64,000 bases of DNA from Clostridium bornimense (GTDB lineage: Bacteria > Bacillota > Clostridia > Clostridiales > Clostridiaceae). The notes under the pieces are model-generated. The model was not told the DNA's origin and made no database searches. It saw only the letters and a program-made list of their open reading frames with translations. Location of the stretch: NCBI RefSeq assembly GCF_000577895.1, contig NZ_HG917868.1, forward strand, positions 558,001 through 622,000, written 5' to 3'. The position numbers and the translations under genes were made by a program. Below are positions 30,582 to 42,266 of the stretch, in pieces. Numbering within the stretch: position 1 is the stretch's first letter; every line of letters begins with the position of its first letter.

Positions 30582-31794
30582 GAATGAAGAAAGGCTTTTA
30601 ATAATATTTATTTTATTATTACTATCACTAGGATATTATTTCTTTGTATTTGAAAAACAAAAAAATAGGTCAGAAGAATTAAAAGTACAAGCTTTAGAAG
30701 AAAAAAGAAAATATGATGAGGCTATGACAAAGATATCATCATTAGAAAGAAAAGAAGGACAACTTAAAGTATTAAATTCTAATATTTCTATAGTTACAGA
30801 TAAATATTATAGAGAACTTGTTGAAGAAAATATAATAGTTCAATTAAATAAGTTTATTGAAGATACTAAATTTAATGGAAAAGTAGTAACTTTTAATCCT
30901 ATAGATGTAGTAGAAATGGAATATCCTATGGCTACAGTAAAAAATCCAGATAGTACTCTTAAAGAATTTGCTGATAGTTATAAGTTAGGAAAGGAAATAG
31001 ATTCATCAGTAACAGGTGATACTACTGCTAATATATCTACTGATAATAGTGAAGTGCCTAAAAAATCTACAGATATAAAGATGAAAAAAACTGTGGCAAC
31101 GGTGGAGCAAATGAAATTTGTTGTGGAGTTTAGTGAATCATCTTTAGATTCTACATTAGATTTTCTTAAAGCTATAGAAGAGAATGGAAAGAAAATTGTT
31201 ATTAGAAATATAGATATAAAAGAATCTAGTGGAAATATTATTTCTGGCACAATTAATTTAGAGATTTATGTTATGCCATCCTTGGAAAATGAAAAAGAAG
31301 AAAATTTAGTTAATGATAATAATGGTGGTGTAGATGTAGCATTTAACACATCATCAGTTATAGAAGATAAGAAGGAAAGTAATGATTTCATAATGATGTT
31401 AAAACCATATAAATCTTCATTTCCTACAGTAGTTTTAGGAAAAGGTAATGATAATGGAAGTACTTCATATATAAACTCTACAAATAATAAAGAAGAAAAT
31501 GTGGAATTAGTTTTAAAAGAAGATGGAGGAAAATACTATTGTAAATATAAAGTAGGTAATAATTCATATCCAGTGGCTTATGATGGAAATGGTATAGAAT
31601 TTACGCCAAGTGGAGATGAAATTAGATTTAAAATTTTGTCTAGTTCTAGAATTGATGATGATAAGGCTTCAGTAAAGATTAAATTGGTAAATAATACAAA
31701 CAAAACAGTAAAGGTAACAATTGAAGAAGATGATCATAAAAATCCAAGAGTAAATATTGATAGTGAGGGTAGTGTAGATGTAGATAAAAAGTAG
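30568..31794 (+). CDS. pilO: Type IV pilus assembly protein PilO-like, with C-terminal extension
   Basis: Bitopic protein of 408 aa: a transmembrane helix at about 10-26, a coiled coil to about residue 70, and a PilO-type ferredoxin-like domain to about 240 (EFSESSLDSTLDFLKAIEE; IRNIDIKESSG). It is roughly twice the length of proteobacterial PilO. The extra 160 residues are Asn/Asp/Lys-rich with beta-strand patterning and look like an extracellular domain added outside the membrane. The start lies inside the pilN end. Confidence 0.75.
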   Translation: MKINKNEERLLIIFILLLLSLGYYFFVFEKQKNRSEELKVQALEEKRKYDEAMTKISSLERKEGQLKVLNSNISIVTDKYYRELVEENIIVQLNKFIEDTKFNGKVVTFNPIDVVEMEYPMATVKNPDSTLKEFADSYKLGKEIDSSVTGDTTANISTDNSEVPKKSTDIKMKKTVATVEQMKFVVEFSESSLDSTLDFLKAIEENGKKIVIRNIDIKESSGNIISGTINLEIYVMPSLENEKEENLVNDNNGGVDVAFNTSSVIEDKKESNDFIMMLKPYKSSFPTVVLGKGNDNGSTSYINSTNNKEENVELVLKEDGGKYYCKYKVGNNSYPVAYDGNGIEFTPSGDEIRFKILSSSRIDDDKASVKIKLVNNTNKTVKVTIEEDDHKNPRVNIDSEGSVDVDKK

Positions 31795-31803
31795 GTGATT
31801 TTC

Positions 31804-32763
31804 ATGAATATAAAAAAGAAAAAAGGTGCTACTTTGCTAGAGATAATAATAAGTATGGCTATAATCACTATTATTATAATACCTATAAGTGATCTTATTA
31901 TGTCATCAGTAAAGAATAATAAAAATGCGGAAGAAGAACAGGATATTAAGTTATTAGCACAAAGTATATCAGAAAAATTAAAAGTGTCAGATATAGATAT
32001 AGATCCTACAACTACAGAAATATCAATAGGCCATGATGAGATAAAGTTGAATGGAAGTGTGGGACATTATAGTGTAAGTAATAAAGATATAGGTAATGGT
32101 CTTACGGCAGATATAACTTTAGATAAAAGAAATGATATGCCATCTAATAATATAGCTCGCAGCTTAAATTGGGATTCTGTTATTGATATAGTTAAAGAAG
32201 ATATTAATGGAAACATTTATTATAGATTGAAAGAAAATACATATGATAGTACGACTAAAGAATGGGTAGAAACTAGCATAAGTTATTTAATTAGAGGGAA
32301 TACAATAAGCATTATAAATGATGGAAACATAGAAATACAGTTTGAAGAGATAACAGATATCCATAATCCTAGTAATACAGAAACAAAGAAAATTTATATA
32401 ACTAGAGATGTAGAAAATGATTTTGAAGATAATGCAGGAAATAAGATCGAGGGGAAAACTGGATATATAAAGTTTCAAATTGATGATGATATTATAAAAA
32501 ATAAAGATAAGATAAAATTTGAAATTAACAATAAAGAAATAAAGCCTATTATGATTAATTTTGAAGGAGAAGTAAAAGAACCTTCTGATGAGGTTATAAT
32601 AATAGATTGTAAATCTACAGATGAAAAAACATTGACTACCTATAATAGTGTAAAGATGTTAAGTAGTGATGAACGGGTAGGAGATGCATATAATTATCAA
32701 ATAATAATAAAACAAAATGGAGATGAAGTGTTCAAAGATACGGGAATAAAAAATATAAAATAA
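31804..32763 (+). CDS. Minor pilin-like protein with prepilin signal
   Basis: A 319-residue prepilin-like protein. The signal KKKKGATLLEIIISMAII gives cleavage G|A with Glu at +5. The remainder is a large, Asp/Lys/Ile-rich extracellular domain I cannot assign. Its size and place suggest a minor pilin capping or priming the fibre, in the role of PilV/PilW or GspI/J. ATG 31804 is preferred since AGGTGA at 31794-31799 precedes it; the upstream GTG lies within that site. Confidence 0.75.
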   Translation: MNIKKKKGATLLEIIISMAIITIIIIPISDLIMSSVKNNKNAEEEQDIKLLAQSISEKLKVSDIDIDPTTTEISIGHDEIKLNGSVGHYSVSNKDIGNGLTADITLDKRNDMPSNNIARSLNWDSVIDIVKEDINGNIYYRLKENTYDSTTKEWVETSISYLIRGNTISIINDGNIEIQFEEITDIHNPSNTETKKIYITRDVENDFEDNAGNKIEGKTGYIKFQIDDDIIKNKDKIKFEINNKEIKPIMINFEGEVKEPSDEVIIIDCKSTDEKTLTTYNSVKMLSSDERVGDAYNYQIIIKQNGDEVFKDTGIKNIK

Positions 32764-32780
32764 TAAAAGGAGGGGGTTTT

Positions 32781-34928
32781 ATGAAGAAAAAGAAAAAGGC
32801 ATCTACTTTAGTCACTTTAATAATAGTAATTATGGTACTTTCTACAGTAGGAGCAGCTTTAATATCATTGACATTTAGTGGTTATAGAGCTAGGATTGGA
32901 GAAACTAATAGACTTGAAAATTTGTATGGTGCGGAGTCGGGGCTAGATTTGTCTTACAATATAATTGCTAATAGTATAGAAAAAGCCATTGATCAAGGTG
33001 AAAAAGCAGTAAAAGCTTCTGGCGAAACAAATTATGATAAATGTAATGATATTTTTAAAAAAGACGTCAGTGACTATTTAATGGTAAATTTAAAAAATAA
33101 TATTGAAAATAGAATATGGTTTGATGTTAAAAATAATAGTAGTAAAGATATAAAGTTAGATAATGATAAGGGGAATTTTAAAGTTGACTCTAAGGTTAAA
33201 GCTGTTGATGGATCAAAAGTAAAAGTTGGAGCGATAGAATACTATAAACAATTTGACATAAAATTAACCTCTACATTTCAATGTAATAATAAAAATGGTG
33301 AAGGAAACAAAATATCACGTGTTATAGAAGCCAGGTATACGATAAATATTCCTGATTATTTAAATATAAAATATCAAACTATATATAACAAAGATTATAA
33401 AAATTATAAACAGGTTATTGCAGTAGATGGAGATATTGATTTATCAGGGAAAGTAAAAATTAATGGAGATATATATGCAAAAGGAAGTAGTAATAATCAA
33501 TATACCGGCATAAAAAATAAATATAATGGTGGAATAAATCTATCACCATTAGCAGAAGTTTCAGTGAATAAAGGAAATATAATTACACCGAGAACTATTC
33601 AAATTAATTCAAATGCTCAGTTAATAGCAGAAGATATATATGGAGGAAATATAAATTTTGGGAAAAAATGCTCCAGTGATAATGCGGCGAAAAATGGGGA
33701 AATAAAAGCTAACAGCTTATGTCTTAGAAATGATCTTGCTATAAATTCAGTTGGAGCAATAGTAAATATAAAAAGTTTTTATGGGATTAATGATTTTTAT
33801 TCATTATCTAAGACTAATGACGGGTCTAATAAAGAGACAGTAGTAACTAGAGGTAATGAAGATTTATCTAGTAGCATAATTATTAATGAAAATAGCGCAA
33901 CCATAAATATAAGTGATGAAGCTTATATTTGGGGAGCTGCTTTTGTAAATAGTTATGAGACAGGAGAATCTGTATCGGTAAAAGGAAATTATAAAGCATA
34001 TAGTTATCCGTTACCTCTAACAAGTGGTGATGCAAAGTTTAAATATCAGGATTCTATGCAATTGTTATATAAAATTGGAGATGAAGAAGTAACAGTTTTT
34101 GATAAGGCCACTTATATAAAAGAGTATGATGATATATCAAAAGAATCAAATTTTTCTATAGATAAACCAGGAACTATAAGTTTACCGGTGAATAATACTT
34201 ATTCCATAGCATCTTATATTACAAAATCTACTGATGAGAAAGGCCAGTTAATAAAAGGAACTGATTTAGATACTTTAATAAACAAGCAGGAAGAAGTTAC
34301 AAAGAAACAAGAAGAATATACTGAAAAAGTATTTGGAATGGGAAGTTATAATTGGAACGAAAGTGATGATAAGACTGAAGTTTTTGCAAATGGTGAAATA
34401 AAGAAATCAGTATCTAAAGGTTCTACAACTGATGGTTTGGTGGATTTTTCGAAAATAACTAGTGAAATTAATCAAAATAGTTTAACTATTAAAGATAAAG
34501 ATGGATTAGAAAAAGAGATGTGGATAACTTTAAATAAAGATGAAGAAAAGGATGTTGTGATAGTTGGAAAAGATATAGATGATAGTAAATATAAGGATAG
34601 TAAATATATAAAAATAAATGGGGATAGAATAAATGGTTTAATAGTAACTGCTGGAGATGTAATTGTCACAGGTGAGGTTAATTTTACAGGGAGTATTTTA
34701 GCCAAAGGAAATTTAAAGGTAGAAAATGATGAAAAAGAAAAAGTATTTACTTCAGGGGGAACATATGTAGATAAAATATTACAATATGAAAAGATAAGTA
34801 AAGATATAATTGAAATACCTGATACTGTAACTGAACCAGAGTCCATTGTAAGTGACAGAGTAGATGCAAATAAACCATATAAGATAAAGGATGCAATTGT
34901 TAAGAAACTATGGAAAGTAAAAAAATAG
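32781..34928 (+). CDS. PilX/GspK-like pilus tip protein with bactofilin-like segments
   Basis: A 715-residue protein starting with a Lys tract and a pilin-like hydrophobic helix (STLVTLIIVIMVLS), followed by GAESGLDLSYNIIANS, which resembles PilX/GspK family members. Unlike its neighbours it has no Gly at -1 and no Glu at +5. Two segments (KINGDIYAKGSS near residue 228 and GLIVTAGDVIVTGEVNFTGS near 620) resemble polymer-forming beta-helical bactofilin repeats. It probably sits at the pilus tip. It lies between two prepilin-like genes and has a strong site, AAAGGAGGGGG. Confidence 0.65.
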   Translation: MKKKKKASTLVTLIIVIMVLSTVGAALISLTFSGYRARIGETNRLENLYGAESGLDLSYNIIANSIEKAIDQGEKAVKASGETNYDKCNDIFKKDVSDYLMVNLKNNIENRIWFDVKNNSSKDIKLDNDKGNFKVDSKVKAVDGSKVKVGAIEYYKQFDIKLTSTFQCNNKNGEGNKISRVIEARYTINIPDYLNIKYQTIYNKDYKNYKQVIAVDGDIDLSGKVKINGDIYAKGSSNNQYTGIKNKYNGGINLSPLAEVSVNKGNIITPRTIQINSNAQLIAEDIYGGNINFGKKCSSDNAAKNGEIKANSLCLRNDLAINSVGAIVNIKSFYGINDFYSLSKTNDGSNKETVVTRGNEDLSSSIIINENSATINISDEAYIWGAAFVNSYETGESVSVKGNYKAYSYPLPLTSGDAKFKYQDSMQLLYKIGDEEVTVFDKATYIKEYDDISKESNFSIDKPGTISLPVNNTYSIASYITKSTDEKGQLIKGTDLDTLINKQEEVTKKQEEYTEKVFGMGSYNWNESDDKTEVFANGEIKKSVSKGSTTDGLVDFSKITSEINQNSLTIKDKDGLEKEMWITLNKDEEKDVVIVGKDIDDSKYKDSKYIKINGDRINGLIVTAGDVIVTGEVNFTGSILAKGNLKVENDEKEKVFTSGGTYVDKILQYEKISKDIIEIPDTVTEPESIVSDRVDANKPYKIKDAIVKKLWKVKK

Positions 34929-34941
34929 AAAGGAGAATGTT

Positions 34942-35559
34942 ATGAAAAAGAAAGTTAAAGGTATGACGCTTATAGAAGTACTTATTTCTATATCAATTTT
35001 TACAATAATACTAAGCGTTATATATTTGTTCTCTTTTAGTAGTAATAGAATTCTTTCTGATGCTGATGTAAAAGAACAGCTTCAAAGTGAAGGGCATAAA
35101 ATTGAAGATAAAATAACTACCTTAGGAATGGAAACAACCAATATTATTGATATTAATGATTTTCATAATAATAGCTTAATGAGTTTAAAAGAAGGTGATG
35201 TTAAGGCTATTAAATTTAATATAGCTACTATAGATTCTAGTGATGCAATTGTTCATAAAGAAGTAATATTCAAATATGATGAGGGTAATAAAAGTATATA
35301 TTATGGTGAGAGTACAGATCCTGATATAATGACATCTAATACTATAAGTGGTTTAACATTACTTTCATCGAATGTAGATAGCTTCCAAGTAAAATCTACT
35401 GAAGTTGATAAAACTGTAACGACTGTTACGGGAACATTGCCTGTTGTAAAAGATTTAAAAGACACAAAATCAATAGAAATTATATTAACTTTAAGTAAGA
35501 AAAAGGGGTATAGTAATATAACTCGAGAAATATCTACGATAATTGAGTTTAGAAATTAG
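34942..35559 (+). CDS. Minor pilin-like protein with prepilin signal
   Basis: A 205-residue prepilin. KKKVKGMTLIEVLISISIF gives cleavage G|M with Glu at +5. The extracellular part is about 170 residues with alternating polar/hydrophobic strands, resembling PilW/GspJ-type minor pilins in layout. It is the second of two Glu5-containing minor pilins flanking the PilX-like gene, giving the usual four-protein priming complex with it and one other. Confidence 0.75.
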   Translation: MKKKVKGMTLIEVLISISIFTIILSVIYLFSFSSNRILSDADVKEQLQSEGHKIEDKITTLGMETTNIIDINDFHNNSLMSLKEGDVKAIKFNIATIDSSDAIVHKEVIFKYDEGNKSIYYGESTDPDIMTSNTISGLTLLSSNVDSFQVKSTEVDKTVTTVTGTLPVVKDLKDTKSIEIILTLSKKKGYSNITREISTIIEFRN

Positions 35560-35575
35560 AAAAGGAGGGAGTGAA

Positions 35576-38500
35576 ATGACATATATTAAGAGTTTCCTAG
35601 GAAAAAGAAAAAAGATAATATCTATTATAGTTATATTAACTTTATTTTTTACTATTGTTTTTAGTGGTGTAAGGTATAAGGCAGCTATAAATCCATTAAA
35701 GGAAAGCAAAGATAAATTAAATATTTTAGTAATAAATCCAGGAAATGATACTAAATTAACTACTCCAAGTGGAAAAGTGAAGACTCAATATAAAGGTAGC
35801 GAAAGATATGTAACTGCTAATGTAACTTCAGTGTCAATGCCACAATTTATAGGACAAGTAGATCAATTGAATGGTAAGTATGACGCTGTAGTTATTACAA
35901 GAAATACTGTTTCAGGAAAAGACAGTGATTATACTAATCCAGCCACTCCATATGATATGTTTGATACTAGTAGCAGTGATGATAAAACCGGTATTCCGAT
36001 ACCAGAGGGGTTTAGAAATGCTTATGGGGAAGGTACACCAGATAGCTATAGAATTAGAAATGGTATAAAAACTTCTGATATATATAACGGAAAAACTTAT
36101 GTAGAGTATTATAGTGAAAATGATATTACTAATAAGAGAGCTAAAGAAATTCTAGCAATGAAGGATTCAGGTCAATTAATAGTTTTAGATAATGCTATTT
36201 TTACAGGTGATCTTAATGAGACAAAGTTAGTAAGTAACTTCAGGGATGTTTCAGAAAGTAATGTTTTAAAACTTAATAATAGTGATATTACAGTACAAAA
36301 TATAGTAGATAAGTATTTTGATGATGATGTAGTAAAAGAAGAAAATGTTAAGCCGGAAGTTGCTGTCGAAGGAATGCCTAGTAAAGTTAAGAGTACTTCT
36401 GTAGAAAGTGATAGAAAAATTAATGGTAAAGTTACTATTAATACTGGTAATGCTGTAAAAGATGGAGATAAAGTAAAGGTTGATTTATACTTAGATTTTA
36501 ATGGAGATACTTTATTTAAGGGTACGGATTTAGTATATAGTACTTATGGAATCATAGAAAATGGATTTGTTACTTGTGATGTTGTATATGAAATGACAGA
36601 TTCTTTTGTAGGTCAACTAGATTGGAAAATAGAAGTTAGTACACTGAAGGATGGATATATTCCCAAAGAAGATGTAGAAAATAATATAAGGACTAAAACA
36701 TATGTAACAGGGAATGTTGTTTATACTAATTATTCTAATAAGAAAAATATAAAAGTTTTACAAATAACTCCAGATAATAAAACATTATTAAATATACAAA
36801 CTAATGAAAGAATGCAAAAATATCTTTCTAGTAATGGAAGTGAATTTTTAAATAGCTACAATATATCTATAGATGTTAAATCTGTTTCAGATGTAAATAA
36901 GATAGGAAAAATAGACGAGAGTTATACGATGATAATATTTGGATTTGCCGATACTTATGGTGGCTCATCTGATTTAGATGAAAATATGGTTAATAAATTG
37001 AAGGAGTTTGTACAAAAGGGAAAAAGTGTAATGTTTACTCATGATACTATGCCAATAAATATCGAATCAGCTGGAAACATTAATGAGTCAGTTACAGGTC
37101 CTAAAAGATTAGCACAATTTTTTAGAGATTATATTGGTCAAGCTAGATATATAGACCCTATGAGAAATGGTGAGGAAAAGAATATTTATGCGACATTTGT
37201 ACCGATATATAATAGTAAGGGAGAAGTAGAGAAATTTGAAAGCCAAGATACCAATATCCCTCATGATGAAATTAAGGTTCATGATGCTTTGAAGAGCACT
37301 TTAGGAAATACTGAAGTATATAGTTGTGGATATACTACTCCTATATTGGAGAGGGTAAGAAGAAATAATGGTTTTATTATAGGTGGTAATAAGGCAAATC
37401 AAGGAAGAATTGAAAATCAACCATATAAGGTTATAAATACAGCAGTAAATTTATTAAATAAAGGTTCAATAACTAGCTATCCATATGATTTATCTAATAA
37501 AAAAAGTATGCCCGTAGCCATGACACATAACCAATGGTATCAATTAAATTTGGAAGATGAAGATGTAGTACCTTGGTATACATTGGATCCTAGTCAAGTT
37601 GCTAATTGTAATGATGCTGCTATAGGTAATTTAGGCGGAAAAGCAAATGATTTTAACTATTACAATGCAAGGGATTATTATTATACCTATTCTAAAGGAA
37701 ATATAACTTATTCTGGAACTGGTCATGCTAGTAACTTTAGTGATGAGGAATTAGAATTATTTGTTAATACAATAATTAAAGCTGATAGAGCTTGTAATCA
37801 TGCACCAGTATTGAATGCTCAGGTTTATGTTAATGATGAGTACAAAAATATCTATCAGGTAGATGAAATAAAAAGGGAAGATGATTTGGATATTAGAGTA
37901 ATTCCAAATGACATAGATATTGGTGATAATATTACTGTGACAATGACTGTAGAGGTTAGAGAAAATGATAAATCATCCTGGAAACAAATTGATTTATTAG
38001 AATCTTCTTTCAAGGTTAAATCTGGTGCAAATGTAGATTATACTATATCAAAAGATAATTATAACGGAGATAATAGCAAAATAACAGAAATACAAGTTAT
38101 AATTAAAGGTAAGGACGATAGAGATGCAGAGGCAAACTGTATAACTAAGATATTTAAAATTACAGATCCAATTGAACCACCACATGAGTATAATTTAATT
38201 CATGGATTGTTTGATGATTATAGTTTTGACCATCCTGATGAAGGAGATGCAATAAGACAAAGTATTTCTTTAGTAGGAGGAACTTATGGAACGTTTGGTA
38301 TTAAATATCAGTATAAGAGTAGTGATGATAAATTTAAGATAGTTGTAGATAGTAGCATTACAAACATTAATAACGTTAGAGCATATAAAATTGTAGGAAG
38401 TAAGCTAATTGAGGTAAAAACTATTGGATTAGATATAGGTTCAACTATTATAACAGGAAGTATAAATGATAGTAGTGTTTCAAAAAATGATACTATATTA

Positions 38501-38632
38501 ATAAAATATACTGGGCTTATGCCTAATTATAGCGGAGAAGGTGTAGTATTAAATAACACTGTTAGTATCGACGGAGCAGATACTTCAGCTGATGCTAAAA
38601 TAACTATAGTAAAACAACCAGATTTATATTAA
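35576..38632 (+). CDS. Large extracellular protein of the pilus operon (DUF5057-like, tentative)
   Basis: A 1018-residue protein with an N-terminal membrane anchor or signal (about residues 12-34) and the rest predicted outside. After the anchor comes KLNILVINPG, then VTSVSMPQFIGQVDQLNGKYDAVVITRN, a Rossmann-like start seen in large clostridial proteins encoded with type IV pili. I recall the label DUF5057 for these but could not check it. A second such segment (KNIKVLQITPDN; YTMIIFGFADTYGG; VMFTHDTMP) near residue 400 suggests a GATase- or trehalose-utilisation-like fold. Beta-rich domains end the protein. Function unknown; the position as last pilus gene suggests an adhesive or tip role. 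ATG 35576 follows AAAGGAGGGAG and lies 17 bp after the preceding gene. Confidence 0.6.
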   Translation: MTYIKSFLGKRKKIISIIVILTLFFTIVFSGVRYKAAINPLKESKDKLNILVINPGNDTKLTTPSGKVKTQYKGSERYVTANVTSVSMPQFIGQVDQLNGKYDAVVITRNTVSGKDSDYTNPATPYDMFDTSSSDDKTGIPIPEGFRNAYGEGTPDSYRIRNGIKTSDIYNGKTYVEYYSENDITNKRAKEILAMKDSGQLIVLDNAIFTGDLNETKLVSNFRDVSESNVLKLNNSDITVQNIVDKYFDDDVVKEENVKPEVAVEGMPSKVKSTSVESDRKINGKVTINTGNAVKDGDKVKVDLYLDFNGDTLFKGTDLVYSTYGIIENGFVTCDVVYEMTDSFVGQLDWKIEVSTLKDGYIPKEDVENNIRTKTYVTGNVVYTNYSNKKNIKVLQITPDNKTLLNIQTNERMQKYLSSNGSEFLNSYNISIDVKSVSDVNKIGKIDESYTMIIFGFADTYGGSSDLDENMVNKLKEFVQKGKSVMFTHDTMPINIESAGNINESVTGPKRLAQFFRDYIGQARYIDPMRNGEEKNIYATFVPIYNSKGEVEKFESQDTNIPHDEIKVHDALKSTLGNTEVYSCGYTTPILERVRRNNGFIIGGNKANQGRIENQPYKVINTAVNLLNKGSITSYPYDLSNKKSMPVAMTHNQWYQLNLEDEDVVPWYTLDPSQVANCNDAAIGNLGGKANDFNYYNARDYYYTYSKGNITYSGTGHASNFSDEELELFVNTIIKADRACNHAPVLNAQVYVNDEYKNIYQVDEIKREDDLDIRVIPNDIDIGDNITVTMTVEVRENDKSSWKQIDLLESSFKVKSGANVDYTISKDNYNGDNSKITEIQVIIKGKDDRDAEANCITKIFKITDPIEPPHEYNLIHGLFDDYSFDHPDEGDAIRQSISLVGGTYGTFGIKYQYKSSDDKFKIVVDSSITNINNVRAYKIVGSKLIEVKTIGLDIGSTIITGSINDSSVSKNDTILIKYTGLMPNYSGEGVVLNNTVSIDGADTSADAKITIVKQPDLY

Positions 38633-38633
38633 T

Positions 38634-38675
38634 AATAAAGAGTATCTTCTAGTAAAATGGGGGATACTCTTTATT
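38634..38675 (+). terminator. Terminator of the pilus operon
   Basis: AATAAAGAGTATC pairs with GATACTCTTTATT around a 16-nt loop. Confidence 0.85.
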
Positions 38676-38830
38676 AAATACAAATTATAGAATAAAAATA
38701 ATAAAATTATACAGAAATTATGTAGTGGCAAACCTTGACATGAACCTTAAAAATTAATAAAATATTATAAACATAACTAATTGAAAGTTGTATGTCGGAA
38801 AATTTAATAAAATGAAATAAAAAAATCATT

Positions 38831-38894
38831 CCTCGTATATATCTTGAATATGGCAAGAAGTCTCTACCAGAAACCGATAATTTCTGACTACGGG
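38831..38894 (+). ncRNA. Guanine-class purine riboswitch aptamer
   Basis: The purine aptamer is readable: P1 CTCGTA with TACGGG, the P2 region with ATATGGC, the core TCTCTACC, the P3 loop AACCGATAA, and TGACTACG closing P1. The base that selects the ligand is C (GACTA, not GATTA), which indicates guanine. It precedes guaB and guaA. Confidence 0.93.
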
Positions 38895-38939
38895 CGAAGG
38901 TGCAAAGACGCATCCTTCCCGGAGTGTTTTTTATTTTTT
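38892..38939 (+). terminator. Riboswitch-controlled terminator
   Basis: GGGCGAAGGTGC pairs imperfectly with GCATCCTTCCC, followed by GGAGTG and two T-runs. Its 5' arm shares bases with the 3' side of P1, so the aptamer and terminator are coupled; excess guanine should stop transcription before guaB. Confidence 0.75.
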
Positions 38940-39020
38940 GTCCTGGATATCAGAAGATAAAGTTCTAGTATAATCTTGTCTTCGGGGAAATTTAATTTAA
39001 ATAATGAAAGGATGTATTGA

Positions 39021-40475
<1,455 letters not shown>

Positions 40476-40497
40476 GCTATTATAATAGGAGGAAACC

Positions 40498-42039
40498 ATG
40501 GAAAGACAATTAGTATTAGTTATTGACTTTGGTGGTCAATATAATCAACTTATTGCTAGAAGAGTAAGAGAACATAATGTTTATTGTGAAATAGTACCTT
40601 ACACATACACTGCAGAAAAAATAAAAGAAAAAAATCCAAGAGGAATAATTCTTACTGGTGGACCAAACTCAGTTTATGGAGAAGATACTCCAAAATTAGA
40701 TCCAGAAGTATTTAACTTGGGAGTACCTGTACTTGGTATTTGTTACGGACATCAATTAATAACTCATATGCTAGGCGGAAAAGTTCAAAGTGCTGAAGAT
40801 ATGGGAACTAGTGAATATGGTAAGACTGAAATAACTTTAAATACAGAAGAAACTTTATTTAAAGGAATGGATAAAGAAAATATATGTTGGATGAGTCATA
40901 CAGACTATGTATCAGAAGTTCCAGCAGGATTTAGAGTAACAGCACATACTGGTAAGTGTCCAGTAGCAGCTATGGCAAATGATGAAAGAAAAATCTATGG
41001 AGTACAATTACACCCAGAAGTAGAACATACTCCATTTGGATTTGATATGCTTGGAAAATTCTTATTTGATGTATGTGAATTAAAGGCAGACTGGTCTATG
41101 GCTTCTTTTGCTGAAGAAAAAATCGCAGAAATTAAGAATTTAGTTGGAGATAGAAAAGTATTATGTGCTCTTTCTGGAGGAGTTGATTCTTCAGTAGCGG
41201 CAGTATTAGTACACAAAGCTATAGGACATCAATTAACTTGTGTATTTGTTGACCATGGTCTTTTAAGAAAAGATGAAGGTGATCAAGTTGAAGAAATCTT
41301 TAAGAATCAATTTGATATGAATCTTATAAGAGTTAATGCACAAGAAAGATTCCTTGGAAAACTTAAAGGCGTTTCAGATCCAGAAAAGAAGAGAAAAATT
41401 ATCGGTGAAGAATTTATAAGAGTTTTTGAAGAAGAAGCTAATAAGCTTGGAGAAATTGATTTCTTAGTACAAGGAACAATTTATCCAGATATCGTTGAAA
41501 GTGGAACAGCTACTTCAGCGACAATTAAGAGTCACCATAACGTTGGTGGGCTTCCAGAAGATATGGAATTTGAACTTATTGAACCTTTAAGAGAATTATT
41601 TAAAGATGAAGTAAGAGCAGTTGGAGAAGAACTTGGAATTCCACATCACTTAGTATGGAGACAGCCATTCCCAGGACCAGGTCTTGCTATAAGAGTTCTT
41701 GGTGAAGTTACAGAAGAAAAACTAGAAATCGTAAGAGAAGCTGATGCAATCTTTAGAGAAGAAATAGCTAACGCTGGACTTGAAGGATCAATATGGCAAT
41801 ACTTTGCTTGTCTACCAAACATTCAATCTGTTGGAGTTATGGGTGATGAAAGAACATACTGCCATGCAGTAGGATTAAGAGCTGTAACATCTTCTGATGC
41901 TATGACTTCAGAATGGGCAAGAATACCATATGAAGTATTAGACTTAGTATCAAGAAGAATTGTAAATGAAGTTCAAGGTGTAAATAGAATTATTTATGAT
42001 ATAACAAGTAAACCACCAGCTACTATTGAGTGGGAATAG
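40498..42039 (+). CDS. guaA: GMP synthase (glutamine-hydrolysing)
   Basis: Amination of XMP to GMP, 513 aa. The class I glutamine amidotransferase domain has Cys82 in GICYGHQL and the His/Glu pair in LHPEVEHT. The ATP pyrophosphatase domain has the PP-loop [12 protein letters not shown], and the C-terminal dimerisation domain includes [12 protein letters not shown] and ends in [12 protein letters not shown]. The start follows TAGGAGGAAACC. It forms a two-gene operon with guaB. Confidence 0.98.
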   Translation: MERQLVLVIDFGGQYNQLIARRVREHNVYCEIVPYTYTAEKIKEKNPRGIILTGGPNSVYGEDTPKLDPEVFNLGVPVLGICYGHQLITHMLGGKVQSAEDMGTSEYGKTEITLNTEETLFKGMDKENICWMSHTDYVSEVPAGFRVTAHTGKCPVAAMANDERKIYGVQLHPEVEHTPFGFDMLGKFLFDVCELKADWSMASFAEEKIAEIKNLVGDRKVLCALSGGVDSSVAAVLVHKAIGHQLTCVFVDHGLLRKDEGDQVEEIFKNQFDMNLIRVNAQERFLGKLKGVSDPEKKRKIIGEEFIRVFEEEANKLGEIDFLVQGTIYPDIVESGTATSATIKSHHNVGGLPEDMEFELIEPLRELFKDEVRAVGEELGIPHHLVWRQPFPGPGLAIRVLGEVTEEKLEIVREADAIFREEIANAGLEGSIWQYFACLPNIQSVGVMGDERTYCHAVGLRAVTSSDAMTSEWARIPYEVLDLVSRRIVNEVQGVNRIIYDITSKPPATIEWE

Positions 42040-42080
42040 TTGATATAAGTTAATAAATGGCTTAATACCGGTATTTATCT

Positions 42081-42117
42081 GGGGTTAATGTAGAAATTCT
42101 GCATTAACCCCATTTCT
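42081..42117 (+). terminator. guaBA terminator
   Basis: GGGGTTAATG pairs perfectly with CATTAACCCC around an 11-nt loop, then a T-rich tract. The 349-bp gap to 42388 also contains the MerR-type promoter. Confidence 0.9.
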
Positions 42118-42266
42118 TATTTTTATTTGCTTTATATTGTAAGTGTATTATGAGGATATGAAAATTATAGAGTATGAATACATATAGAAGTGCAATAGAA
42201 ATCTTATTATTTTTATCTGTTCTAGCATTTGGTGTACTAATTGATGAAATTAAAATAGAAAAAGTC

